Below, in pieces: positions 1-11,837 of a DNA stretch of 64,000 nt. The notes below the pieces were generated by a model. It saw nothing but the letters and a program-made list of their open reading frames with translations, did no database searches and was not told the DNA's origin. Position numbers and translations under genes: made by a program. Location: contig NC_091022.1 of the NCBI RefSeq assembly GCF_041296385.1, positions 25,563,967-25,627,966 of the forward strand. Reading direction: 5' to 3'. Numbering within the stretch: the stretch's first letter is position 1; every line of letters starts with the position of its first letter. The stretch is from Aphelocoma coerulescens. Taxonomy: Eukaryota > Chordata > Aves > Passeriformes > Corvidae.

Positions 1-3000
1 ATCAATCTTGCAGGCAAACAAGATTAATATCTTTTGCAACATGGGCGTTTAGGAAAATAACATTTTGTCCCAATGTGATCTCAATTAAATTTAATAACTT
101 TGAGGGAAGTACAACTTTCTTTTACTTAGCACATTAAAATGGTGCAGAGTTGGGAGGTTTTATATTATAAAACCTTAAAGCAACTTTTCCCAGTCCCAAG
201 TTTTAAAGCAGCTGCCAATATAACAAAACTGCCACCTACCTCTCAACAAAGGTTACTGGATAGATTAAAAAGACCTATTTTTTCTTGTCTAACTGCATGG
301 GAGAGAAAATGCTATGATGGCATCAATCTGTTGCTTCCTCATAACTTGTAAAGCATTAACCAGCTCCATCAATGTTTGATGGAATGTTATAGGTGTCAAA
401 GACACCCTGCTCCTAAATGAAAGCAGGTGCTCAGATAGCAGAGAGGAGGGGGGAGAGAGGCTGTCTTTGTGTCTGCTTGGAGATAAACTCTCAGCTTTTA
501 TTAGCTATCAGAGGATCCACATGGGAGAGAGAAATACTGGCAAGGAGGCACCATTAGTTCTGCTGCTTACGTTGTTCACGGCTGCTCAGGGGTGGCCAGA
601 TGGTTGCCAGCAATTAATTACTGTGGTTTAATGAGTTCCCACTCATCATCTGACCTGTGATAGCTAAACATGTGCAGTGCTCCCTGCCCACAGCAATAGC
701 AAGATAAGATGCATTAACACAGCACTGGTGAACAGTGAGCGTCACACCAGCAATTCAGGAGATGGAGAAAATGGCCCCAGCACCTCCAGGCTTTTTAGTC
801 TGACCTCAGAGAAAACATTTAAAGCATCTCCTAAGAGGGGGAGTTCAGGATGGAGGCCACTATAATAGAATTAGGGAGAGAGAGGTTACAATCTTGAGAG
901 ATTCCCCAGGGGAGATTTTCAGTGGTATTTCTACTGAAATGTGTGAGTTTATAGGTGCTGGAGGTAAGTGGCCTTATTTTACACATTCTTCAAAAAGACA
1001 GGGGTATGGTCAGGGAGGACAGGATTTTGTCTGAAGCAGCTGTGTGCAGCTATCCCAGAGGAACAAAGGACGAGGAGTGGTGGCTGCCCCACCTCAGGTG
1101 CACCTGGAGAGCCAGGGAGGGAGGAGAGCTTGCTGAAGAGCAGCACTGGCCAGGAGCTAACATCAGCTGGACTTTCTGGGGGAAATTTTCTCAATAGGGA
1201 TGTTCAGGATAGCCTTTTGGTATGTCATGGACCCCACATAGTGCTGAGCTCAGCGCTTGACCTCTGTGTGAAAGACTCTGTTGTAGAAAATGAGTGAGAA
1301 TTAATGATACTGTCTGTGGCAGTGAGAGGCTGAACACAATAATCTGATATTTGTGATGACCATCCCGTGAGCCCCCTGTCCGTCACTATCTTCCCACCAC
1401 AAGGAAAATGGGATGGGCTGCCAGGAAATTCATGCCACTAAGCAGTTATTCCCTCTCCCCATAGCTCAGTAGGAATGGCAGAGTCTGTCCCCATTTCTTT
1501 TAGTCTGATTCCATTCAGTTTCTACTATTTATTCCTGATTGCAACAGGAAAATCTGCCCTTGTTCCTCAGAGAACAGCCAAAGGGAAGGTATGGGGTTTA
1601 ACTGAGTCAGGAGACAACATTGCTGGGTTTCTGTCTGTCTGGCACAAATCTGAGTGGGCAGCACCGAGACCAACATTTCTCATTTTCCTGGGTCAGACCC
1701 ACCCCAGGTTTGCCTTAGACATGAGCAGAGGTGTGGGCTTGCACCATCACTGCTGGTGACATGGTTTCTCATGGTTTGTCCCATCATCTCCAGCGAGTCT
1801 GTGGCTGTGCTGAGGTGGGTCAGGGACAGAAGGGTTTGGGGAAGGAAGGGCAGGAGGTGGAGATCAGGGTGGACATGCCAGGCTCTAACTCTCTGGGTAG
1901 AAAGTGGCACCTGGCCTTTGTGTTTGGCCACTATTTACTTGGCATGCAAGTGGGCAAATCTGTGGTGAAGAGCCTGAGTGTCCCCATGACAGTGTCTGGG
2001 AGGGGGAGGCTGTGCTGGTTGTCCTGGATGAGGATCTCTGAAGCTTTAGTACTTCCTGGTTAATCAATTCCCTTCCTGAGCCTTGGATATTTCTCCTCTA
2101 AGACTCGCACAGGGCTGGCTCTGCTTGTCTTTACCTGCAGTGCTTGGAGATGGAATGATGAAAGACATGGTACAAGAGCTAGGAATTGTTTTGTCAAGCA
2201 AAAAGAGTAGAAAAACAAGCGAGCAAAGACAAAGCCAAGGAAATACAGTGATAGATCATACCTCAGCAGATGTAAATCAGCACAGCTCCATTGCCTTCAA
2301 AGACCAGGAACAGCTGTTGAGCACGGATATGTCGCTTTACACCAGCTGAGGATCTACACTGGACTACTTTAAATATCGAATCTCAATGCTTTTGAGATAG
2401 TAAATGGGCAAAAGGAGAAAAGAGATTTGTATCTGATGTTAGAGTGGTACATCTAATGTTCCTGGCTTTAAATGAATTACAATCTGAGAACTGCAGGCTG
2501 TAGCATTTTCTCCTGCTGTTTTGGACGCTCTCCCATCCCTGTGGTGATTGATGCTGTGCTGGAAAACAAGTATGCAAGGAATTTGTTTGGTATGCTCCAG
2601 AGTTCATATGTCTTCATTGTAGGTAGTCCATATTGTGTCACGCCGTCCTTGAAAACCCTGCAAAAGAGCTTACAATTAAATTTGAGACTGTGAAGCTGAA
2701 ACACAACTGTCAGGTGCCAGATGGCATTTTGGAACAGAAGGATTTATTCTAGTTTACAAACAACGGAAGAAAAACTTTGCTGAGTTCTTGCAAACTCCCT
2801 TGCCCAAGGAGACTGTGAGGGTGGAAAGGGAGGGGAACAGCCCACAAAGCACCGAGTGCTGCACCAGCAGGGCAGCTCGACAGGGGTCAGGGCTCACCCA
2901 GACAGGCTGATGGATTGGCAATTCCACCCGGTGTACTCTGGGGTTGGGAGGTTTTCCCTGTGTCTTGAGGTGTGGCTTCAGTGGCTCCTCTTGGTGCACA

Positions 3001-4803
3001 GCTTAGAAGGAGCCCCAAGCCCGCCTAGGCTGGCCTGAGCCCACCCTGAGAGCTCCGAGGTGCTGCAGCTGGAGCTCCCACAGCATCATTTGGTGCCACT
3101 GAGAGCCAGACATGCTCAGCTCTGTGGGTGCTGACAGGAGCAAACTAAGGGGGGACACAGGGCTCCCCAGGACCCAGTACAAGGCTCCCTCCTGCTTCCC
3201 TGCCCTTGGACACGGTGGCTTCAGGCAGCACTTCCCGGGTCCCAGTCAGTAAAGCTGACGCAGCTCCCCTGTAGGCAATTCTTAATTATGAATTTGCCTG
3301 CTTTCTCCAGGCACCCAAAACACGTGGGTGATGGGGATGATGCCATGAGGTTCCCTGTCTCTATGCTCCTTTCCATTGGGAATTGCTTCCCTCTGGAGTC
3401 TGAGCCCCAGGTACACCCCAGCCCTTGCAGATTTTGCTGCAATGTGAAGAGACAGTGATTCAGTGACACATGAGAAGAAGAGAGAAAAGGAAAAAAGTTT
3501 TGGAAATCCTTTAGTACCCTGAAACTTTACTGTGTTCCAGTGACATTTCCTAAGTGATTAAAAAAAAAAAGAATCCCCGAGAAAGATGAGGATCATCAAA
3601 TCAAAGCAATTTAGCACTTCATGACAAGAAAGATTAGCCCTGCCCAGTGCTCATCTCAGTTGAAAATGATTTAAATAAAGCTATAAATCTTCTGGAAATT
3701 ATGCAACATTTCGTGTCAGCCGGAAGCTTCTGCCTGGATTTGTGTGTGCAAAATACAAAAATTAAACTCACATTCCTTTGTAAGTGACCCCCTGGAGATG
3801 TTCATTCCCACATGGGCAGAGCAGGAAGCCAGCTGCTCCTGGGGCATGTGTGTCTGTGCCTGCCCTGTTGTCACCAGGGCACCTTTGCACTGACCCCCCT
3901 GTGCCCCTCTGCCAGGCAGCGTGGGCTGGAGAGGGAGGGCAGCCCCTGGACCTGGCAGCAGCATTTGTGAGGGATGGATGAGCCTGTCCCTGCTGCCTGG
4001 CCTGGCCAGGGCAGGGATCAGGGAGAGCCACTGAGATCCTGGGCATGCCAAGGTCAGCCCCAGCAGCAGCAGGCCTGCCTCTACCCCAAATCCCTGAGCC
4101 CCTGGGGTGTGGAACCCCCACCCCCCACCCCCAGCTGCCAAAGGGCCACTGAGGTTTGCAAGATTGATGTCTCCTGTGCACTCTGCAGAAGACTTTCAAG
4201 CTTACTGTACAATAAGAGTTTCAGAACTTGGGCATTTGTAAAGCAGACTGATTGTCCTTTGTGACTTTCTGCAGAGACAGGCAATGTCTTGTACTGGCCC
4301 ATCAGAGAAATCTGAAATTAAAATATAATCTTTTGAGGGTGCAACAGCTGTCTGTGACTGACTGTATCCATAGAGGATATCTTGCCTTCTTTATTGATTT
4401 ATTTTTATTTATTTGACTTTATTCCCCTTCCCTTTTGGAGGGCTGTCTGGACAGACCATCATTATTTCAGATCAGTCTCATGAGCCTTGCAAATAGGAAG
4501 CTGCTTCTCCAGTGTCTACTGAAAGGTTACTTCTTGCAGAGACAGGGATGGAACAGATTATTTTAAAAAATGGAAGGAGAGAAAACAGATTATTTCACAC
4601 TTTTTCCCAGCTTTTCAGCTCCAGCTGGATGGTGCCAACCTTCTTCTCCAGGATGTGGGCACATGTGCAGGAAGGAGGGGAGGGAAAGTGGGAGATCACC
4701 CCAAACAGGACTCAGCACCACCTTGGACCAAGGAAGGAGATGACTGGGAAGCCACTTTGGGACTCACAGGCAGTGACCAGTTTCTCTCTGTTCCACTTTG
4801 CAG
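1..4803. other. SLC5A9: SLC5A9 intron, left part (non-coding)
   Basis: I read this stretch for sodium/glucose cotransporter exons and found none. The expected upstream exon encoding a transmembrane helix and the HYLYFA-type motif is absent, so the earlier exons should lie left of the window. Open frames here are short, lack splice context and match no family I know. There is an A/T-rich patch at about 4388-4420. I see no recognisable mobile element. Confidence 0.6.
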
Positions 4804-4939
4804 CTGGACAGCCTCACGTGGTGGACCAGGCACAGAAAAGCACCTGCCATAAACCTGAAAAACTGCAAGAGTGAAGCAGCACAGATCAGCCCAGGACACC
4901 TGGTAGAGGCTGCAGCTTCAGGAGATACAGAGGAGGCAG
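4804..4939 (+). CDS. SLC5A9: SLC5A9 (SGLT4) penultimate coding exon
   Basis: This exon encodes part of the intracellular loop before the last transmembrane helix of sodium/glucose cotransporter 4, an apical Na+-coupled sugar carrier (mannose, 1,5-anhydroglucitol, fructose and glucose in studied orthologues). A pyrimidine tract and TTTGCAG precede 4804, and a GTAGGG donor follows 4939. The frame reads 45 codons plus one base. It begins LDSLTWWTRH, which matches the LTWWTR motif at this point of SGLT4, and then runs into a poorly conserved polar linker, as expected for this loop. The one leftover base joins in phase with the two leading bases of the next exon. Earlier exons are not in the window. 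Confidence 0.88.
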
Positions 4940-6516
4940 GTAGGGGTCTGTCTGTGAACAAACACATTCCCATGCCTGGGAATGGACAGCCAGGATCCCA
5001 TGAAAGTCCCAAAATCTCATGAGGGGCCACCTGGTGCATTCACTGGAGCTGGGGCTTGTATCTACAGTTTTAAGGATGTGACAAATGAAAGTGTTGTGGC
5101 TCTTGGTCCTCCCAGCCTACCTTCATGTCACAGCCCTTGAATGGCTCAGAAGAGCTGCTATTCCTGAAAAAAAAGAGCACCAAAATAGCAGCACAGTCTG
5201 AGGGGAGCAAGAGACCCTGGGAGCAGACAGGTGCACTTTGTGGGCGGCCTAGAATGAACCCACAAGCCCCACTTTTCTCATTTCCATGATGCTGATAGGA
5301 TTTTTCATCTTCCCTTAGGACATAAGCCACAGTTAAAACCCAGACCTTAAATAGCTGCGTGTCCTACCAGGGGTATTTAATAGGAAGGAAGGCAGAGCAA
5401 AGTCAACTTAAAGAGTTGTCAGGAGACAGAACAGTAGCAGGAGATGCTACATAGGCAAGTTCTTTTCAGAGTGGACAGAGCTTTATTCTGCAAATCTATT
5501 AAAAAATGCAGCTTTCTGGTTTTGAGCTTAACCTTCGAAGGTTACAGAGCAGAAACCTCAGAATCAAGACACACACAGGATTTCTTCACTCCTTCCATTT
5601 GCTGGTCAGTCCAAAGGACACTGGAACCAATCACAGCCAAGCTAAACAGAAGCGAACATCTAACCAAATCCCTTATTTTTGTTTCCTCAATAAGTAAGTA
5701 AGTTTGGGTCGTAATAATAAGTAGAGTAAGTTTGGGTTTAAGTCAAATGCAGTCATTCAGCATTATTTCTTATTTCTTACCAATTCCTAGTTCACTAGCT
5801 CAGATTTTCATTAAAAAATATCTTGTTATTTTGGTGATTAGCAGAGATGAGGAAGGAGATGCGAAACACAGCAGCTGACAGTTTAATGAGGGTTTGTTCT
5901 GGGTAACACCTTTTTTCAAGGCCCAAAACATCCTGAATTTCAAAAAAAGGTTCTATTTGGAAAGAACAGGGAGTGAAATACAGCACAGGACTGACAATTA
6001 AAACACACACTTCACCTGGCAAGCCATGTGTAATAAACAAGCCAGCATATCTCTAAATGGACCATCATGCTGTCAGGAATTTTTAAAAGTCGATGGAATC
6101 TGGATTGGGGAGGAGAGGGAAGAGGTTTGTTAATTAACTAATGAGTGATTGGTGTTGCAATCAACTGACTGCAATCAGGCTGTGCTGTACATGGTTAAGG
6201 GAGACCTTTTCCTTTTCCTTTTCCTTTTCCTTTTCCTTTTCCTTTTCCTTTTCCTTTTCCTTTTCCTTTTCCTTTTCCTTTTCCTTTTCCTTTTCCTTTC
6301 CCTTTCCCTTTCCCTTTCCCTTTCCCTTTCCCTTTCCCTTTCCCTTTCCCTTTCCCTTTCCCTTTCCCTTTCCCTTTCCCTCATCATCTTGCATCTCCCA
6401 TTAGGGTGTCTCTCAAGCCCCACTCCAGACTGGCCGATGCACCTCCAAAAGATTGGGAGAAGGGAGAGAAGAGTCCCAGTAGATCCTAACAGCCATGTTT
6501 TGTCCCCCTCTCGCAG
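4940..6516 (+). other. SLC5A9: SLC5A9 last intron
   Basis: This GT-AG intron joins the two SLC5A9 exons in phase 1. It contains the pyrimidine hexamer array at 6205-6381. I see no exon or mobile element elsewhere in it. Confidence 0.8.
6205..6381. repeat. Composite hexamer microsatellite, (CCTTTT)n then (CCCTTT)n
   Basis: About 16 units of CCTTTT run to roughly 6299 and then change abruptly into about 13 units of CCCTTT. The + strand is purely pyrimidine throughout, so the tract is homopurine-homopyrimidine with mirror symmetry. It ends 135 bases before the acceptor of the last SLC5A9 exon. The long low-complexity reading frames across it (FS, KEKG or RE repeats) are artefacts of the array. 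Confidence 0.97.
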
Positions 6517-6725
6517 CAGCCAAGCCTCCCTGCTGGAAAATGGTGTATTTGTGGTTCTGTGGTCTGCCCACCAGCCCCACACCCACCCTGTCCCAGGAGG
6601 AGAGAGCTGCCCTGGAGCAGACCCTCACCAGCATCGAGGAAAAGCCCCTGTGGAGGATTGTGTGCAATGCTAATGCCATTCTCCTGCTGACTATCAACAT
6701 CTTCCTGTGGGCGTATTTCGGCTGA
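6517..6725 (+). CDS. SLC5A9: SLC5A9 (SGLT4) terminal coding exon
   Basis: This exon encodes the C-terminus of the sodium/glucose cotransporter. The acceptor is a pyrimidine-rich run ending CGCAG at 6516. Two bases complete the split codon, then 68 residues run to TGA at 6723-6725. Three family landmarks appear in order: a WFCGL segment, LTSIEEKPLWR just before the last helix, and a final membrane helix of about 19 residues ending LWAYFG at the extreme C-terminus. SGLT proteins typically end in an aromatic-phenylalanine-small residue motif directly after the 14th helix, as here. Frame and phase agree with the exon at 4804-4939. Nothing suggests a pseudogene. Confidence 0.93.
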
Positions 6726-7400
6726 GCTGGGGTCGGGAATCGCGTGGCTTTGGTGGCTCTCACCTTCCTGTCTCAGCTGGCAGCAGCAGGTGACAGAGCC
6801 CCTGGTGACAGTCCCCAGGCGCTGGCACATGGCAGCACAGCCCTTCCCTGGAGGCACCGCCTGCTGGGAATGGCTGTGGGGCTCAGTTTCTCCATGAGGG
6901 GTGATGAAGACTTGGCACTGGCCACATCTGGGATGCAGGGGATGTGTGGGGTCAGGTTTAAGGGTGCAGAGCTGAGCGCAGCAAGGAGCAAAGGCTTCGG
7001 AAAGCCCAGCTGGGGAATGGCTGGGGCCTATCTCAGGGCTGACTTTGCACTGCTCCGCTTCGGGGGAGGAGTCCTGGTTTACACTGGCAGGGGGAAGGAG
7101 ACTTAAGCACTATCTGTGGTTTTTTATATGGCCAAAATTCAGATGGGATCAGAGGGATTAACTCAGCAGTGACAGCCTTGCCTCCCACAGCCTCCCCAGC
7201 CACCTTTGTGGGACCCCTCCCACCCCACCCCTTGTTGGCATCAGCAGTGGGGACAGGGGGCTTCTTCCTGCTCCCTGAGCCCCCCATCCTGCCCCCTCTG
7301 CTGCACGAGGGCTGGGCTTACACCAGCCTGAGCCTGTTTGCTCACGGGACAGATGCTGCCCCTTAACAGCATTTCCAGCAATAAAGGTGCCTCGGTAACC
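6726..7400 (+). other. SLC5A9: SLC5A9 3' untranslated region (predicted)
   Basis: G/C-rich, gene-free sequence runs from the stop codon to the first good polyadenylation signal at 7380. The true 3' end is inferred, not proven. A second AATAAA occurs at about 8730. Confidence 0.55.
7380..7385 (+). promoter_or_regulatory. SLC5A9: Polyadenylation signal AATAAA, likely SLC5A9
   Basis: A canonical AATAAA lies 655 bases after the stop codon. It is followed within about 40 bases by a G/T-rich run (TGTGGGTTGTGGTGG), the usual downstream element. Confidence 0.65.
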
Positions 7401-9679
7401 AAGCCAGTCCTGACTGTGGGTTGTGGTGGTGACCTGTCCTGCTCTGACACACAAAGGGCTCCCTGGGACCACAGTGACCTGGCTGTGTCAGAGAAAAGAA
7501 AAATCCTTCCTTGGGGCCTGGCTCAGGATCTTGCTTTTTTGAGCAAGTTCAAGCTCCTCGGACCCACCTCAGGGCCATGACAGAGGGTGGAACAGCCAAA
7601 ACCTTTGAAACCACGAAGAGACAGCAACACCCACTGTTAACATCTGTGCCTGGAGAAGGCTGAAAATGCCCACAGGGATGTGACCCTGCATCCAAAGGGC
7701 AGGTCCAAGTGACCGTGGGCTGTATGGGGAGGTGAGGGCACACAGAAGAAGCACAGCACCATGAAGATGAAGAAAATGAGTCATGAGTCAGCAAGGAGGG
7801 AAGAAACAAGGCTCTGTTTCCACCAGGCATGGAAAGGTTGGGCCATGATTCCTCTGCTTACCCCCAGTTTGGATGGAGCAGGATGTGTTTGTGCTGGCCT
7901 CATGCAGCTTAGTTTAAGCATTTGCTCATTCTAAGAGGAAAAAAGTAGATTTCCTTTGAAGAAGGGAGCTCTCAGTCCCATGAGCTGCCCCTCCATCTCC
8001 ATGGGAAGAGGCACAGGACACAGAGCTTGTCTTGCCTTTCCACTATTCAGTTTCAGGCAGCAGGTGCCCACATCAGAGGGTGCCTCAAAATATTTGGAGA
8101 AAATCAAGTTACCAGCAGTGATTAATAGCTGGCAAATGTCTGTAAGAACAGGTACATTTTTAGTGCCTTTAGAAATACCAGGGCTCTCACCTCATCACCC
8201 TGGGCCACAGAGACCCTCAGCAGCTCTCAGCTCAATGGGTTTATTAGCTTTTTTGGACCACACATCCATGGGGACTGCAACACAGAGCAGGATGAGGAAA
8301 CTGGGGCGGTTTTTCAAATGTCTGAGATTATTTTTTTCCCCCAAGAAAAATTCAGTTTTGCAGAAAGTAGAACTGAATTTTGCTAAGCCTTTTTTTAATG
8401 ACAAAGTATTTTTTATCTTTGGTTATGTGATGAATTTTTCCCCTCCCCATCTCACTCCATGGATCCCTGAAGGTAACTTTTCCTTTAAAATGATGATGTT
8501 GATGTTGGTTAAACAAAGTAATGCACTTTGAGAGCTGTGACTGCATCTCTGAGCTTGGCCCTGAGGAGTGGAGACACCCACACTGCCAGATGCAGCCAGC
8601 TGTGCACCCTCAGGAGGAACACATTTCAGTGGGAAACTTATTTGACTTCACTACTCTGCTTTGATGCACTGAAGTGAAACAAAAGAGAAAAGAATGATTG
8701 GGGAGGGGGAGTCTGACAGGTTTTATTGAAATAAAGCAAAGTTGTCTCAAAGGTCTTGACCTTTGCTTGTGTTTCTTAGGAAAACAGTGTAATTAGCAGA
8801 AAAAAAAAATTAAAACCAAAAAAATCAAAAAATGAAACCCCAGCTGAACAGGAGCACTGTGCAGCCTGGCTGTGGCAGCAGGGGATGAGTTGTGGTATCC
8901 TGACAAGAACACATCTCTCTCAGGCTGTAACCAATATCCAAGTGCATTGGCAGCAGATGTTATTAATGATGCCAATACATATTTTCTTATTAATCTTCCA
9001 TACTAGGCTTGTGTCTATCTGCAAATGATTATCATTCATTTTCCTGACAAATCTATCAAGATCATTTATTACTGTTCGGCAAAGGATCTTCTTTTAAACA
9101 AAGATTAATAACATTGCATTTTATCTGGCTGGCTGAGCCAAAGGAAATGAAATTAACAATGAGCCCTACAAACATGTCATCACTTTAATTTACCGGAAAA
9201 TATTTTAAAATGTTATTTAAAAGAATATACGCTGTGGTGGGCACAGTTTATTACAAAGGAAAGGAATCAAGCCACAGGCATTTTAGCAGGGTGGAGGGTA
9301 AGCAAACAGGGCACTGTGTGTTCTCTGGTTCCTCACACTAGAGTTCTGGGACAAGGAGGGAGAGGCACCCACAGCCCTGTAGCCATGCACAGATGGGCAC
9401 CTGCCCAGGGGAATTGCAGCTGGAGGTCCCTGTTTGTCATTTAAGGGGGATCCTAACCAGGATCACTGCTGTGGGGAGCACTGCCCTCCCTGTGTTCCTA
9501 CAGAAGGGAAACTCCACCAGGGTAAAGCTTGTGGGGCTCTGAGGGAGAGGAGGGCATGTGTGTGCTGAGTGCCAGCACCCTTCTGTATTTTTGGTCCCCA
9601 GGAGGAAAAGAAACAAACTCACTAAATTTACGTGGTTTAGTTGCCTTTCTTCTGCACTCTCTTCTAACTTGCGTAAAAT

Positions 9680-9722
9680 AACAAAATGAAAATAATAATA
9701 ACAACAACAACAATAATAAATA
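9680..9722. repeat. A-rich (AAT/AAC)n simple repeat
   Basis: Interleaved AAT and AAC trinucleotides lie in the intergenic DNA. Confidence 0.85.
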
Positions 9723-10438
9723 TACACCTATCAAAATCCTCTTCTTACTTTTACTGGTACGGGTCTAGAATCCTTCAAGGGGAGCAGGGGAGGCCTGCTC
9801 CTCCCGATGGCTCTTTAACTCCTGCCTCGGGATCCTGTATCACACCTGAAGCCACCTTCATGCCTTCCCTGAGCTGTCTCGAAGGCAGCTCCAACAGCTC
9901 TGTGTGTCCATCACAGCTCACAGGGGTGACTGAAGCACGTTCCATCTGCCACAGGCTGGCACCGAGCTGCCGCTGCTGCCATTCCAGCACAGCCCAAGAT
10001 CTCATCAGCAGGAGCTGAAATTCCAGGCAGTGCAGGATCACAGCCCCGCTGGCCAAGCAGGGCCAGATGGCACCACCATGCCAAGGACAACAAACAGTTA
10101 TTAAGTTGTCAGAGCCTGAAGCAAAGTCAGCCAGAGCTGCCGAGTTGGTGCTATCTCTGATTCCCAGGAACAAGCTGTCCCCAAAGACACTGCAGAAAGG
10201 CTCCTGGAGAGGGCACTTGAGCAGATCTCTGAGAGCCACAGGGTATCCCCTGAGGAGTCCCTGTGCCACAGGAGCAGTGTGGAACAGTGCACATGTGTGT
10301 GCAAAACAGGAGCACCTGCACACGCAATGCCCAGCTCCTGCTCTGGGGTTCCTCTGCTGGACTGCGACAGGATCAGGCGCTGGGATGGAGATCATCAGGA
10401 ATCTTCCTCTGCCACTCTGGTTTAGACTAAGCCAGCAA

Positions 10439-10497
10439 GCAATTCTTTATTTCTTTATTTTTTTATTTCTTTATTTTATTATTTCTTTATTTCTGTG
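10439..10497. repeat. T-rich (TTTATTTC)n-like simple repeat
   Basis: Degenerate TTTATTTCTT units cover about 60 bases. Confidence 0.8.
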
Positions 10498-11744
10498 GGA
10501 AGGACCAGGGTAACCATTTTAAGAACCCCGTAATTATTGTCACACGTGTTCCAAACAGAAATGTTGTTCTGTTACTTGCTCCTGTGGCTTCCACAAAAGC
10601 AGCATCCAGTTAAATATGTGAGACTCACAACCAGCTCACGCAGTGCAATAGTTCACTTCAGTTTGAAGAAAAAAATATTCTGCTGGAAGCAGAGCAAGTA
10701 GCAGTGTCAATTTTTCATTAACCTACAGCCACTGTCTCTGTAGACTTACAGCTATAAGTAAGATTACTGTTATAATTTTTTTCTGGTCCCTAAGGGAAGG
10801 GGAAAAAAAACTACTCAAAACTTTTAAGGTCATTAAAAATCCACCTTTAAATTGGAGGTAGTTCCAGTTTACTTTCATATTTCAAAATCAAATCTTAGCT
10901 GCAGCCTCACATCAAAGCAGAAATGTCAGTCGCTTTGTTTCTACTTCTGTGAAAGAAGTTCCAGCTTATACACGAGTTGAATGCCAAGTAAATAGATTTT
11001 CCTGGGGAACAAAGGCAGCTTTCTTTTGTTTGTTTTAAACATATGTAAATAGAGTCCCAGGGGCTGAGCTGCCTGTCATTTCAACCAGGTTCACACTCAT
11101 GTCACTCCAGCTAGTGATTTCTGACTGACCTCGACCTCGGGTCAGCACTACAGAAGTTTCCCTCCCCACTCCTCCACAGCCACATCTAGCAGCTGCTCAT
11201 GCTCTTCTCTTCTGGTCTCACACCTCAGCACAGGGGAAGCAGCCTAATAGAGATTCCTTTTTTGCCAGTTTCTTATTCTTTTGGGTTCTGTTTTCTTTTT
11301 AAGCTAGTTACTAGTTACAGAATCACAGAAATACTCTGGTCCTCTGTCAAAGCTGCTGTGGTGGTCCTGAAATCTCTGGGCTGGGCAGAGCAGAGCAGTG
11401 CCTGGAATCCCTGGATACCACCAGTGACCAGCTGGGCTGTGCCCACACACCAGCCATGCATTAAAGGCTGGTGGCACCCACTGGTTCGAACTCAAGATGA
11501 TGGGGGGCAGGGAAGAAACAGGAATGGGTTGGTAAGAAAAATGACCTTTTTTGATTTTTTTGGGTGTTTTTTTTTTTGCAGAAGGTCACCATCACTCTTG
11601 AGCTTCCTCTTTTGAGTACCAGGCATTTAAGGAGTGGAACGTTATCCCCCTCAGAGCCAGAAGACACCAAAGAGGAGCAGGATCCCTGCACATGTCCACC
11701 TGCTCCCACTCCAGGGGTCAGAGCTCGGTGCAAACAACACTGAG

Positions 11745-11837
11745 GACAGGGTTTGATCCCTGTAGGAGCCATGCACTTCAGAGTTGGCCTCGATGGTTCT
11801 CGTGGGTCCCTTCCAGCTCAGAATATTCTGTGAAATC
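11745..11837 (+). mobile_element. CR1 LINE 3' end fragment
   Basis: The sequence GAGTTGGCCTCGATGG, then GTGGGTCCCTTCCAGCTCAG, then a single ATATTCTGTG-type terminal unit is the typical 3' end of bird CR1 elements. This places the element on the + strand. It is 5'-truncated, as CR1 copies usually are. The exact left edge is uncertain and may extend to about 11640. Confidence 0.75.

Noticed and set aside
1..4803. Further SLC5A9 exons in the left end
   Set aside because: No frame carries the expected transmembrane or HYLYFA-type motifs with splice sites.
6141..6673. Low-complexity frames (FS, LS, KEKG and RE repeats)
   Set aside because: They are translations of the hexamer microsatellite, not genes.
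11318..11500. Possible second CR1 end starting CAGAATCACAGAAAT
   Set aside because: Only the first 15 or so bases fit a CR1 terminus and the following sequence does not continue the match.
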